NCBI GenBank assembly: GCA_965247435.1
Contig: OZ252019.1
Location: forward strand, 5,518,001 to 5,582,000
Origin: Ilyomonas sp965247435
Lineage (GTDB): Bacteria > Bacteroidota > Bacteroidia > Chitinophagales > Chitinophagaceae
Length of the DNA stretch: 64,000 nucleotides
Direction: 5' to 3'
A program made the position numbers and the translations under genes. The notes beneath the pieces are model-generated. The model was not told the DNA's origin, searched no databases, and saw only the letters and a program-made list of their open reading frames with translations. Positions 51,138 through 60,481 of this stretch are shown in pieces. Position 1 is the first letter of the stretch; each line of letters starts with the position of its first letter.

Positions 51138-53693
51138 TTACCTGCCGGCAGCCAGATTCGCTGCTGCATTGGCGAGCAAAATATAATCGGCACAGCCGCC
51201 AACCGTTACTTCATTCTCGCCCCAGAAAAACGGCCAGTCTTCTTTGTTTTCAGGGAAATCGGGTTTCAACACCAGTATGCCCGGTACGATACCACCGGCA
51301 ATAAAGCTGAAATCGGCGCGGTTGTTTCCATAAGTAATTTGCTTTGACACGGTACCTACCGAAGACACAAAAGAAAGGTTGGAATATGGATGGCAGCCAA
51401 AGATGTAATTCAAACCTTTGTACACATATTCAGCATTGATTACATCCGGATAAAATTTGCTTGCATAGTAGTTTGCCGTGGCAAAATTTACAACACCACC
51501 GCTGCCACCCCACCCACCGGTTGCAATGGGCACGCCGTAAGGGTTTTGTTTGGCATAATCGTCACAAATAGCCTTGTATTTTACTACATAGCTTCTCAGC
51601 TTCTTTTTGTAGTCTTCATCCATGTAAGGCACAGCCTGCAGTGCGGGCATCATACCAAATCCAAGCGCCCGGTCAAGCGACTGCCAAACCGCATCTTTAA
51701 ATATCTTTCCATACTTTTCATCCCTGGTTGTGATATACAACTGAAGTGCTGCAGACATTTTAAGACTGGCGCCAAAACGCTTTGAAAACCCGGATGTATC
51801 TTTATTGCTGATGCTGTCATCTTCATTCCACAACTTTTGTGCATAGAACAAGCTTTGTTGCGATAAAATATCATCAAACCCTTTCAGGGCGCGGCTTGCC
51901 GCTGCTAATGCTGCTGCTGTATAGTAATCAAGAAACGTAGTTCGTTCCGTAAATGCCCAGCGGTCGTCTAATGTTCCGCTACGATTTCCTTTTGCTTCGT
52001 ATGTCTTTAATGTTGAATCATAAAGCAGGTTATCCGTTTCATTAATTGCATCACCCAAATGATGGTACTGATGTAAATTTGGCACCACGATACCACGCAC
52101 TGGGTGACCAATGTTTTTCACCTGTGCCACCATGTTTAGCGTACCATGTTCAATCTGCTGCAACAGGTCGGGTTTGCCATCGGGACGATGAATATCTACA
52201 TAACGCGTTGGATAATCCACAAAGGTTTCATCGCGCATAAGTTTAAATTTCTCCCAGGTATCCACCAGACTTAATACCGCATTGCAATGCGAGCCGGTTT
52301 GAATATCGAAATCGCCGGCGTCGAACCAGCCGCCGGTTGCCATTCCCGGAATGTGCTCCAGTGGTTTATACTTCGTTTGCGTAGAAGGTCCCATACTGTA
52401 GCCATCGAAGAAAGGTATGTTCACAGGCGCCTGCAAGGCATCATCCAGGAACGGCGCTCCATGCCATACCCGGTAAGCTTCATTCACTTCCATGTGATCC
52501 ATTTGTACGGGAAACCAAACGTCCAGCGTGGGGTGCCAAATATTGTTATATATACTATCGCTGATGGAAAACGTATTTGTTTTTTGATCGCCATACTGGA
52601 TATAATACAGACCGGGTTCTTTTACCGAACTGAAATCAAACTTAGCGTAATTGTAGCGGAGATACCTGCCCCAAACAGCAACGTTGCCTTTCAGCTTTTC
52701 TACCATTTTTCCGTCTGCTGTTATTTGAAATAAAGAAGCTGTTTTGAGGGGCACATCGGTTTTATCCAATTCTATCACCGCTGTCTTTTCCTGCTTTGGC
52801 TGATAGCCCACCTGTGAGGACTGGATGACCGGCTTTCGCTTCCAGCCTACTACCCCATTGGGCTCCAGGTACCAGCTTAACACTTTGCCTATTTTGTTTG
52901 CCGGTAATAAGCTACGCACAATAAACCATCCGTTTTGTCCCAGGTTCCGGCCATCAAACAACATCAGGCCCGCATCTTCTGCCGTTATTTTCACGGCGCG
53001 CTCCGGGTCTTCCGGTGCCATCACAATGGTCTTGCCGGTAGCTAACGGATCAGGTACGATAAATTCGCCTCTTCCCCGGTCGTCAAACGTGCTGAAATTT
53101 TCGAACTGATGTATCTTTTTAACTACAGGTTCTATTTTTGTATTGCTGGAAGGGTACAGGGGGAAATTACCGGGCGCACCATCCATCAGGTAAGACTTTC
53201 CAAAATAAGCCGATGGAATAAACTCCATGTTAAAGCCTGCGTTTCCGGTTAACTTTTTAGGAACGGGTTTATCAAGATACACACTGATTTCAACGCCCTT
53301 TCCTTTAGCGGTTACCACAAGGCGGAAATCAAAATCAAATTCTTTGTAACGCAAGGTTGCTTCAATGGTGTTGGTAGCTTTATCAATTTTTCGATTCATT
53401 AGTATAGGTATTAAGTCCCACTGCTCCGGTGTATTTTGTAAACGTACAGCACCACCGGTAGCTGTTCGTACGCCATGATGAATGAGCTCGATACCTGCAG
53501 TTTTTTCATCGAAAAACATTCCGTTGTACTGCCCGCTGAAGACAAATACATTCACTCCGGGTTTCTCAAAGTAGCCGGAATCGTTGACGGTTAATGACTG
53601 GCAAAACGAAGAATAAGCCAGGAGAATAAAAAGCAAAGTAAAGCTTGCCCGATGAACCAGTTTTTCCGGCAAAGCAACCGATTGCATTTTCAT
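51138..53693 (-). CDS. GH9 family glycoside hydrolase with N-terminal Ig-like domains
   Basis: This is an 851-residue protein. The signal peptide (ASFTLLFILLAYSSFCQ) is followed by a beta-rich region (about 35-300) and the CelD_N-like Ig domain (QVGYQPKQEKTAVIELD, about 300-385). The (alpha/alpha)6 GH9 domain covers about 400-850. It includes GGWFDAGDFDIQTGSHC (catalytic-site Asp residues), GTLDDRWAFTERTTFLDYYTAAALAAASRA, and YIFGCHPYSNLSFVSSVG...WGENEVTVGGCADYI (acid Glu). GH9 enzymes attack beta-1,4-glucans and some act on mixed or xylose-containing glycans. The operator overlaps codons 3-7, which is unusual. It follows the GH51 gene by a gap holding a dead GH43. Confidence 0.9.
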   Translation of the reverse strand: MKMQSVALPEKLVHRASFTLLFILLAYSSFCQSLTVNDSGYFEKPGVNVFVFSGQYNGMFFDEKTAGIELIHHGVRTATGGAVRLQNTPEQWDLIPILMNRKIDKATNTIEATLRYKEFDFDFRLVVTAKGKGVEISVYLDKPVPKKLTGNAGFNMEFIPSAYFGKSYLMDGAPGNFPLYPSSNTKIEPVVKKIHQFENFSTFDDRGRGEFIVPDPLATGKTIVMAPEDPERAVKITAEDAGLMLFDGRNLGQNGWFIVRSLLPANKIGKVLSWYLEPNGVVGWKRKPVIQSSQVGYQPKQEKTAVIELDKTDVPLKTASLFQITADGKMVEKLKGNVAVWGRYLRYNYAKFDFSSVKEPGLYYIQYGDQKTNTFSISDSIYNNIWHPTLDVWFPVQMDHMEVNEAYRVWHGAPFLDDALQAPVNIPFFDGYSMGPSTQTKYKPLEHIPGMATGGWFDAGDFDIQTGSHCNAVLSLVDTWEKFKLMRDETFVDYPTRYVDIHRPDGKPDLLQQIEHGTLNMVAQVKNIGHPVRGIVVPNLHQYHHLGDAINETDNLLYDSTLKTYEAKGNRSGTLDDRWAFTERTTFLDYYTAAALAAASRALKGFDDILSQQSLFYAQKLWNEDDSISNKDTSGFSKRFGASLKMSAALQLYITTRDEKYGKIFKDAVWQSLDRALGFGMMPALQAVPYMDEDYKKKLRSYVVKYKAICDDYAKQNPYGVPIATGGWGGSGGVVNFATANYYASKFYPDVINAEYVYKGLNYIFGCHPYSNLSFVSSVGTVSKQITYGNNRADFSFIAGGIVPGILVLKPDFPENKEDWPFFWGENEVTVGGCADYILLANAAANLAAGR
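53673..53686 (-). promoter_or_regulatory. LacI-type operator overlapping the GH9 start
   Basis: The plus-strand sequence is AGCAACCGATTGCA, 13 of 14 to the consensus. It overlaps codons 3-7 of the GH9 gene, whose ATG is at 53693. Confidence 0.65.
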
Positions 53694-53755
53694 AGTAGTA
53701 ATGATTATCTGTTATAGTTTAAAATAATTCGAATAAGATTGTATCAGTGCTTTAA

Positions 53756-53967
53756 TTAACCCGGAAACACAAACATCGTAGTAGTAACCAGGTAGTAAGT
53801 ATCGCCTATGCGAATAACATCCGGGTCGGGAAAATCAGCCGAAATCAATGGGTTGGTATAAGTGCCGTTGCCATGTCGGCATGTATATTTTGGGCGATTG
53901 CAGTGTGTTGCAACAGCACAACGAATAAGCATACAACAGTACCAATAGAAACTTTTTTAAAACACAT
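53756..53967 (-). pseudogene. GH43 remnant, frameshifted and truncated
   Basis: From ATG 53967 the frame encodes a signal peptide (KKVSIGTVVCLFVVLLQHTAIAQ) and then fails. A one-base shift near 53870 restores TYTNPLISADFPDPDVIRIG and DTYYLVTTTMFVFPG, the start of a GH43 propeller with the catalytic Asp. It stops at TAA 53756-53758. The remaining 250 or more residues are absent. It is a relic of a second xylosidase/arabinofuranosidase located between GH51 and GH9. Confidence 0.8.
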
Positions 53968-54133
53968 TTCTTACGCGTTTATTTTTATATAATCTTTTGA
54001 AGATGCGATTGACACAAGATTATAAAAACATTGTTGCCCCGCAACTGCTATTCCTTCATTCGTAGTGATGTACTATTTCCCTTGTACCAATATGGTTAGT
54101 TTATCTCTTCCTTTTTTGTATCATCCAATTATC

Positions 54134-56272
54134 TTATTTGCCTGTCTGCAGTTGTAATATACTTACCGAATAAGGCTCCAGGTTTCTTGTAAAACTTTTA
54201 CTTATTCCTTTTATAGTTGTTGCAATAGGGACTATTTTCACAGGATCAGTAATCGAATTGGTATCCTCCGGTTTTGTGCCTTTTACAACCACCAGCGTTG
54301 CATCTGGAGAAACTTTAGCAACACCATTAAGATTGATTTTGATGGCTTGTTTTTTTGCCGTTGTGTTTACCATTTTAAGATATACGGCACCCGTAGTATC
54401 GCTCATAGTAACGGAATAAAACAAGGCAGGAACCATTTTCGCTTTGATGCCATCCGAACTATCTTTCTTCGTAAGTGGCCTGTTCTGAACCGGAACATTA
54501 ATAGCTGTTGTTCGAACAATCTTGTTACCCAGGTATTGACTGAATAATTTTTGCACGTAATAAGAAGGCGAGCCATAGCTTGACAAGGCATCGTAGCCGA
54601 TCAGGTCCGAATCCCATTGCCAGGCTTTGGGTGCGGTGGCGGTTGACGTGTTTACATTTACAAACAGCGGCGCGTAACACGACATAATGATAAGGTCAGC
54701 ATTCCGCTCCATGCCCGTCATCCAGGCTGCATCGCCAAGAGCCGCATTTACATTGGTGGTTGGCGCTCCTTCGCGCGTTGCCCATTCGCCCACAAAAATC
54801 TTCAGACCATTGCGGTCATACTTGTCGTATTGCGATGCATTCTCCCACATATCCCACGAGTTGCGGTAATAATGTTCATCTACTGCTTCAGGCGTTTTAC
54901 CCGACGTCACTTTCATATCGGGGTATTGTGCATCAGCGATGGTTGAAATACATTTCAGTTGCGGATATGTTGCTTCAATTGCCGTCTCAAATTGAGTGAA
55001 CCGGCCTTTGTAGCTGTTTGACCGGTCAAACCAATCTTCATTTCCAACCTCAACATAAGTAAGCTTAAACGGAGCCGGATGCCCGTCTGCCGCACGCTTC
55101 GCTCCCCAATAGGTGTTTGTATCGCCGGTCACATATTGTATTTCGTCCAACGCATCATCCACATAAGGTTTCAGCAGCGGTCCTGCATCCACATGGTCGC
55201 CCTGTAACGAATAGCCGGCATACACCGCCAGCAGCGGTTCTGCACCCATATCCTCGCACCATTCTAAAAATTCAAGCAAGCCCATGCCGTCAGAAGGACG
55301 ATAGCCCCACGAGCCTTTGTGCCCCGGTCTGCTTTCCAGCGGTCCTAAGGTTGTCTTCCAGGGAAAGGCATCCGTAATCAACGGACCTTCTAAAAAATTA
55401 CCACCGGGAAAACGAAGGAATTTAGGCTTCATATCTACCAGCATTTGCATCAGGTCTGTCCGGTTCCCATTCGGCCGGTTGTTGTAGGTAGGCGGAAATA
55501 AAGAAACAAGGTTGAAGTAATACTGACCAATGCGATTCGTTGCAATCACCAAACGGGCATCTTTGGTTGGCTTGATACCTGAATTGGTTGTCAAGGTCAG
55601 TTCATATTTTTTCCAGTAATCGCTTTTTTCAAGATTGATGGTGCCTGACGCATACACGGTTTTTCCATCGTTGCTCTCTATTGTAACCGTAATCGGTCCG
55701 GCGGTATTATTTTCAATCACCGGAAGCGGTGGCGTAGCGGGTTTTGGCTCCCAGGGATAACGGAAAGGTTCTCTTCTGTCTGTTCCCTTTATATAAAAAG
55801 AGGCTTTGTAAGCGGTGGAAGGTTTTACAGGAATGCCCCAATATCCTTCGTTGGCGATGCCGACTCTGCCAGCGGCTTTTTCTACCGTTAGCCGCAAGCA
55901 CGTAGAGAGCGCGCCATTGATGGCAAGATAGCGCTCTTCGTAAGGAATATGTTCTTCCGAAGCACCGATTAATTGGATGTTCGCTTTTGCAGCCGAATCA
56001 TCCTGCACAAGACTCCATCCTTCCGGCGTGTTTTTGTTATCTTTAAAAACTCTGTTTCGTATCAGCTCGGCGTATAAACCACCATCATAAGAATGGTTGA
56101 TTTCTTCTGTCATCAAGCCATACAACATGGGACTAACATTGGCACCGTGCTTTGTAAAATCCAGCGTGAGGACCGGCGTTTGTGCAACTGCCATTTGAAC
56201 CATGCAACCGGCTGCGAGCAGTATCAGTAAACGGCTTTTCAGGTTGATGATTTTTTTTATTTTCCACTTCAT
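54134..56272 (-). CDS. GH51 alpha-L-arabinofuranosidase
   Basis: This is a 712-residue secreted protein (signal KSRLLILLAAGCMVQMAVAQ). After a short start (LDFTKHGANVSPMLYGLMTEEINHSYDGG) it contains a carbohydrate-binding-like beta module (about 95-260). The GH51 (beta/alpha)8 barrel and C-terminal sandwich follow. The acid/base is Glu412 in YVEVGNEDWFD and the nucleophile is Glu496 in FVGEWAT. RFPGGNFLEG, SWGYRPSDGMGLLEFLEWCEDM and AVDEHYYR are further signatures. It removes arabinofuranose side chains from arabinoxylan or arabinan. It lies in a run of minus-strand genes with 100-130-base gaps, probably an operon driven from upstream of GH8. Confidence 0.94.
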   Translation of the reverse strand: MKWKIKKIINLKSRLLILLAAGCMVQMAVAQTPVLTLDFTKHGANVSPMLYGLMTEEINHSYDGGLYAELIRNRVFKDNKNTPEGWSLVQDDSAAKANIQLIGASEEHIPYEERYLAINGALSTCLRLTVEKAAGRVGIANEGYWGIPVKPSTAYKASFYIKGTDRREPFRYPWEPKPATPPLPVIENNTAGPITVTIESNDGKTVYASGTINLEKSDYWKKYELTLTTNSGIKPTKDARLVIATNRIGQYYFNLVSLFPPTYNNRPNGNRTDLMQMLVDMKPKFLRFPGGNFLEGPLITDAFPWKTTLGPLESRPGHKGSWGYRPSDGMGLLEFLEWCEDMGAEPLLAVYAGYSLQGDHVDAGPLLKPYVDDALDEIQYVTGDTNTYWGAKRAADGHPAPFKLTYVEVGNEDWFDRSNSYKGRFTQFETAIEATYPQLKCISTIADAQYPDMKVTSGKTPEAVDEHYYRNSWDMWENASQYDKYDRNGLKIFVGEWATREGAPTTNVNAALGDAAWMTGMERNADLIIMSCYAPLFVNVNTSTATAPKAWQWDSDLIGYDALSSYGSPSYYVQKLFSQYLGNKIVRTTAINVPVQNRPLTKKDSSDGIKAKMVPALFYSVTMSDTTGAVYLKMVNTTAKKQAIKINLNGVAKVSPDATLVVVKGTKPEDTNSITDPVKIVPIATTIKGISKSFTRNLEPYSVSILQLQTGK

Positions 56273-56384
56273 AATTTATCAGTGCTTTATTAGTTCTAAT
56301 AAGGGTAAAATGATTGACCAAAAAGCAACGAAGAACTTTCTATTTATTATCCTGTCTTTTCTGTGATTAAGATGACAACAGCGG

Positions 56385-57494
56385 TTACTTTGTAAACAGC
56401 AGCGGAGCCAATTCCTGCAGGCTTCGGCGCCACGTTTGAAATTCGTGCGCTGTGTTTTGAGACACATACGAAACGACATTGAAACCGGCATCCTTTAATT
56501 TAGCCGCCGCATCATTTATACGGTCAGGACTTTCGCGACTGCCACAGCTTATAAAAATGAGCTTAGGTTTTGTTTTGCCATTCAGTTCTTCCGGTGTATA
56601 GATGCCGCCGCTTAACAGACCATAATACGCGAATACATCCGGCTTGTTTAACGTGATGGAATGCGTTTCAAAACCACCCATAGAAAGCCCTGCCATAGCG
56701 CGATGAGAAGGATCAGAGAGTGTGCGAAAATTAGCATCTATATAAGGAATCAATTCATCAACCAATACGGTCTGAAAAGCATCAACTTTGAACTCTTGCA
56801 AATGACCCCATTTTAATTCGTTCGTCATTCCATAAGTCATTACGATGATGAATGGTTTTATCTTGCCTTCCGCAATCAGGTTGTCCATTATCAGGTTCGC
56901 ATGTCCCTGGTTGCTCCAGGCATTTTCATCTTCACCCCAACCATGCTGCAGGTATAACACAGGATACTTTTTTGACTTATCTTTTTCATAGCCCGGCGGT
57001 GTATATACAAAAGCACGGCGCGATGTGCCGGTACTTTTAGAAGGAAAAAAAACCTGCTGAACATTGCCATGAGGAACATCTTTCAAAGCATAAAAATCCT
57101 GATCGTGCGCCGGTATTTCAATGCCACTTTCCCAACGCGTAGAGCCATAAAAATTTAAAGTGCCGGGATCGTTAAATATACCGCCATCTACCGTAAGGTG
57201 GTAGTAATGGAAGCCTTCATCCATCGGACCTTCTGTAGTGCCTGTCCAGATACTATCTCCCGTTTTGGTAAGCTTTGTGCCGCCTCTCCCGCCCAGGCCA
57301 AGACTCACTTTTACACTGTCGGCATAAGGTGCCACAATCCGGAACCGGGCGTAGCCCTGCGAATTAACCTGCGGGTATAGTTGTCCCGGCTGGTTGAGCG
57401 TCGAAGGCTTGAAGTTTTCCTTTACATCAGATTGCGCTAAACAGGTTCCTCCGGCCAATATTGCTACTAAAAAAATGGCGCCTTTTAATTTCAT
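56385..57494 (-). CDS. CE1-type esterase with N-terminal E-set module
   Basis: This 369-residue protein starts at ATG 57494; a TTG at 57500 is less likely. It has a signal peptide (KGAIFLVAILAGGTCLAQ). Residues 25-130 form an E-set (CBM48-like) module (YPQVNSQGYARFRIVAPYADSVKVSLG). The alpha/beta-hydrolase (about 140-370) has YVYTPPGYEKDKSKKYPVLYLQHGWGE, nucleophile Ser in AMAGLSMGGFET, and His in NTAHEFQTWRRSL. The pattern fits feruloyl or acetyl-xylan esterases, which cut ester side groups of xylan. It is one of two CE1 genes next to each other. Confidence 0.88.
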   Translation of the reverse strand: MKLKGAIFLVAILAGGTCLAQSDVKENFKPSTLNQPGQLYPQVNSQGYARFRIVAPYADSVKVSLGLGGRGGTKLTKTGDSIWTGTTEGPMDEGFHYYHLTVDGGIFNDPGTLNFYGSTRWESGIEIPAHDQDFYALKDVPHGNVQQVFFPSKSTGTSRRAFVYTPPGYEKDKSKKYPVLYLQHGWGEDENAWSNQGHANLIMDNLIAEGKIKPFIIVMTYGMTNELKWGHLQEFKVDAFQTVLVDELIPYIDANFRTLSDPSHRAMAGLSMGGFETHSITLNKPDVFAYYGLLSGGIYTPEELNGKTKPKLIFISCGSRESPDRINDAAAKLKDAGFNVVSYVSQNTAHEFQTWRRSLQELAPLLFTK

Positions 57495-57593
57495 GTGCAA
57501 GTTTTTAGATGATTACATTGTAGTGTTATAATAGATTTAGTCAGCAAACAAAAGCTTACAACTTTCCTACTGACTGAACTTATTTTGTTATGA

Positions 57594-59555
57594 TTAATTC
57601 TGAAAAAGCAACTGCGTAAAATGATATAAATCATTTCTCCAAACCGGCCAGGTATGACCGCCCGGATATTCGTAGTAAGTATGTTTAATATTGAGTTCGT
57701 CTAACTTACTTACCAGGATCTTACCATTGTTGTAAGCAATGTCTTCTTTACCGCCTTGCGATATCCAGAAAGCTTTCAGATTGCTGTTTACCTTAGCGGC
57801 ATTCTCTTTCAAAAAAGCATATTGTTTATCGGCTATATCGTTCATCATAGGCACAATCCATCCCGAACTGAACACGCCGAGATAAGAGAACATATCCGTA
57901 TTGTTGATGCCCGTATAAAGTGTGTGCATACCGCCGAGCGATAAGCCCGCCAAAGCGCGATGATTAGCATCAGCTACAACGCGATAATTTTTTTCAATCA
58001 AAGGAATAATGGCGCCTTTGATTTCACCTTCAAACAGCTTCATAGCACTTTCAATTCCACCGGCATTGAAGCCGCCGGCACCGAGGTTGGCATCGGGCAT
58101 TACTACAATCATTGGCCTGGCTTTGCCTTCGGCAATAAGGTTGTCTATAATGAGGTCGGTTTTGCCTTGTATAGCCCAACCGGTCTGGTCTTCGCCACCG
58201 CCATGCAGAATATACAAAACCGGATATTTTGCAGCCGTATTGGAGTCATAGCCCGGCGGTGTGTAAACGTACATTTCGCGCCACGAGCGGGTTACCGGAG
58301 AGAAATATTTTTTAATGCGCATATCGCCATGCGGCACATCTTTCTGCGCATAATAATCGCCGCCGGCAAAAGGAATTTCGATGCCGCTCGCCATGCGCCC
58401 CATCCCATAAAAAGTCTGGCTGGCAGGGTCGCAAATTGCAACACCATCAATCAGCAAAGAGTAATAATGAAAGCCTTCGCTGATAGAATCCGTTGTGGCT
58501 ATCCAATAGCCGCCGGTATCTTTCTGCATGTTGTATTTTTTAACCAGGTCAACCTGTACTTTCTGTGCATCGGGCGCTTTGACGCGAAACATAACGCGGC
58601 AGTCGGGCAAAATCTGCGGATACTTCGCATTGCGGATATTGGTTTCGGCTGGCAATCCCAACACGCTGTATTGATTGAAACGGGATGCATCAACAGGTTT
58701 AAAAAGAAGCTGTGAGAACATATATAAATCGTTCTTCCAAACTTTAAAATCGTGCACGCCAGGCTCTACATAAAAAATGTGCGGGACATTGTGTGCTGCC
58801 AGGTAATCGTGTGTGCGCTTGCTGAAACTCATTAAGCCATCAGCATCACCGCACGAAATCCAAAGCAGCTTGATTTGCTGTCTCGCCTTCTCCGGATCGT
58901 GTACCAACGCTTCCGGTGTTTTGGTGTTGGGTGCGGAAGAGAAACCACCAATCCAGGCAAACTGATTTAGGTTGCCCAAGCCAAAGTTTAACGACTGTCC
59001 ACCACCCATTGATAAGCCTGCCACTGCGCGATGTTCGCGGTCGGTATATGCCGGGTAATGTTGTTGAATATAAGAAATGAGATCATGGAGTAAATCCTGC
59101 TCAAATGTAGCAAACGCCTGCACTTTCGCGCTGTCGAAAATATTACCTGTGGCACGGTCATCTTTCATCGCCCTGCCGTTCGGCAATACCACGATCATCG
59201 GCTCTACTTTACCTTGTGCATACAGGTTATCCAGTATGGTTTCGGGATGACCTTGTGAATACCATTCCTTCTCATCGCCGCCAATGCCATGCAGTAAATA
59301 CAGCACCGGGTATTTTTTCTTTTTTGAGTAACCGGGCGGTGTATAAATCAACGCTCTTCTTGAAGTGCTAACGGTCTTTGACACATACGTGATGGTATCA
59401 ATTTTACCGTGCGGAATGTTGCTTTGCACAGAATCAAAACCGGGCGGTGAATGCTTTATAAAGTCCTGCGCCTGCAAGCCGGCTGTTAGGAAAATAGCAA
59501 GAACAGCAAACAGGAAATACGGTTTTACAAAGAATGTTTGTTTCGTCAAAATCAT
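57594..59555 (-). CDS. double CE1-type esterase (two esterase domains in one protein)
   Basis: This is a 653-residue secreted protein (signal KPYFLFAVLAIFLTAGLQAQ). Two complete esterase domains are present. The first (about 50-295) has RRALIYTPPGYSKKKKYPVLY, Ser in AVAGLSMGGGQS and His in PGVHDFKVWKNDLY. The second (about 400-650) has REMYVYTPPGYDSNTAAKYPV, Ser in ALAGLSLGGMHT and His in PGGHTWPVWRNDLYHFTQLL. An E-set module (about 310-400, FRVKAPDAQKVQVDLVKKY) lies between them. The second half corresponds to the neighbouring single-domain gene, so this is a fusion of two esterases. It likely removes two kinds of ester, such as feruloyl and acetyl groups. Confidence 0.9.
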   Translation of the reverse strand: MILTKQTFFVKPYFLFAVLAIFLTAGLQAQDFIKHSPPGFDSVQSNIPHGKIDTITYVSKTVSTSRRALIYTPPGYSKKKKYPVLYLLHGIGGDEKEWYSQGHPETILDNLYAQGKVEPMIVVLPNGRAMKDDRATGNIFDSAKVQAFATFEQDLLHDLISYIQQHYPAYTDREHRAVAGLSMGGGQSLNFGLGNLNQFAWIGGFSSAPNTKTPEALVHDPEKARQQIKLLWISCGDADGLMSFSKRTHDYLAAHNVPHIFYVEPGVHDFKVWKNDLYMFSQLLFKPVDASRFNQYSVLGLPAETNIRNAKYPQILPDCRVMFRVKAPDAQKVQVDLVKKYNMQKDTGGYWIATTDSISEGFHYYSLLIDGVAICDPASQTFYGMGRMASGIEIPFAGGDYYAQKDVPHGDMRIKKYFSPVTRSWREMYVYTPPGYDSNTAAKYPVLYILHGGGEDQTGWAIQGKTDLIIDNLIAEGKARPMIVVMPDANLGAGGFNAGGIESAMKLFEGEIKGAIIPLIEKNYRVVADANHRALAGLSLGGMHTLYTGINNTDMFSYLGVFSSGWIVPMMNDIADKQYAFLKENAAKVNSNLKAFWISQGGKEDIAYNNGKILVSKLDELNIKHTYYEYPGGHTWPVWRNDLYHFTQLLFQN

Positions 59556-59590
59556 TTTGGAATGTGTTATTTGGATGGATTAGTAAGCGA

Positions 59591-60448
59591 TTATTGCCCT
59601 TTCATTTTATGACCTAACAGGGGCAACATTGCCGCCGCATAGCGTGCGCCCAGTTCGCGGTAACCTGCTGCGTTAAAATGCAAATGATCACCGGCAACTG
59701 TGCAACCGGCAGATGATACCACATGAGCCGTCGGTATGGTTTGCGGCAGCTTGTCAATAATGTTGTTCATGCTTGCGCAAATACCGCCCTGGTCGGCATT
59801 CACTACTTCGCCCGCCAGCAGCGGAACAGAAGCTGCTTTGAGATGTAAATCGCTCAATAGGTTTGTATAAACCACATTCACTTGTTGTGGCCATGTAGTA
59901 TCACCGGTATTCGATTCTCCCTGGTGTAAAAGAATGCCTTTGATAACGCCATCTTTCTGCGCGAGTTTCGCCATTTCTACCAGCCGCGCATACGGGTTGC
60001 CGTCGTATTCTTTTATCATTCCTTTCATCCACACCGGCGCGGTATCGGCGTAAGCCTGGTATTTATCTTTATCAAACAATTCTATTTTACAACCGCCTAC
60101 CGCAACGGTGATGATGCCTACTTTTGATCCTTTGGGAAGATTAGCCAGCAAGGTTCTTCCGAAATAATCTGCAGGCGATAAGCCGGTATGGCAACGGCAT
60201 AAAGGCGGCACCGCCGTGTACCAGTTGCCTTTTGCTCTGTTCAGATCGGGACAATCCACCGCTTCCATCACGCGAAAACGGCTATCAACGGTGGTATCCT
60301 GCGGTTCAAACTTTGCACTGCCTTCCATGTTGGACTGTCCAAGGCACAGAAAAATGCAGAACTTTTTATCCTGGGAAAAAGAAGAAAATGCGATCAGGAA
60401 AAGTGCGGTACAAAGCAGTAAAATTTTCTTAGTAGTTGTGTATTTCAT
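59591..60448 (-). CDS. SASA-domain carbohydrate esterase (CE6-like)
   Basis: This is a 285-residue secreted SGNH-like esterase (signal KKILLLCTALFLIAFSSFSQ). The signature motifs are FLCLGQSNMEGSAKF (catalytic Ser), ITVAVGGCKIELFD, and GILLHQGESNTGD. The C-terminal DHLHFNAAGYRELGARYAAAML holds the catalytic Asp and His. CE6 enzymes are acetyl-xylan esterases, so this fits deacetylation of xylan before backbone cleavage. It lies 35 bases upstream of the double esterase, in the same direction, as part of the probable operon. Confidence 0.9.
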   Translation of the reverse strand: MKYTTTKKILLLCTALFLIAFSSFSQDKKFCIFLCLGQSNMEGSAKFEPQDTTVDSRFRVMEAVDCPDLNRAKGNWYTAVPPLCRCHTGLSPADYFGRTLLANLPKGSKVGIITVAVGGCKIELFDKDKYQAYADTAPVWMKGMIKEYDGNPYARLVEMAKLAQKDGVIKGILLHQGESNTGDTTWPQQVNVVYTNLLSDLHLKAASVPLLAGEVVNADQGGICASMNNIIDKLPQTIPTAHVVSSAGCTVAGDHLHFNAAGYRELGARYAAAMLPLLGHKMKGQ

Positions 60449-60481
60449 ACGGTGAATTTGCAGGTTGATGAATGATGTTGA

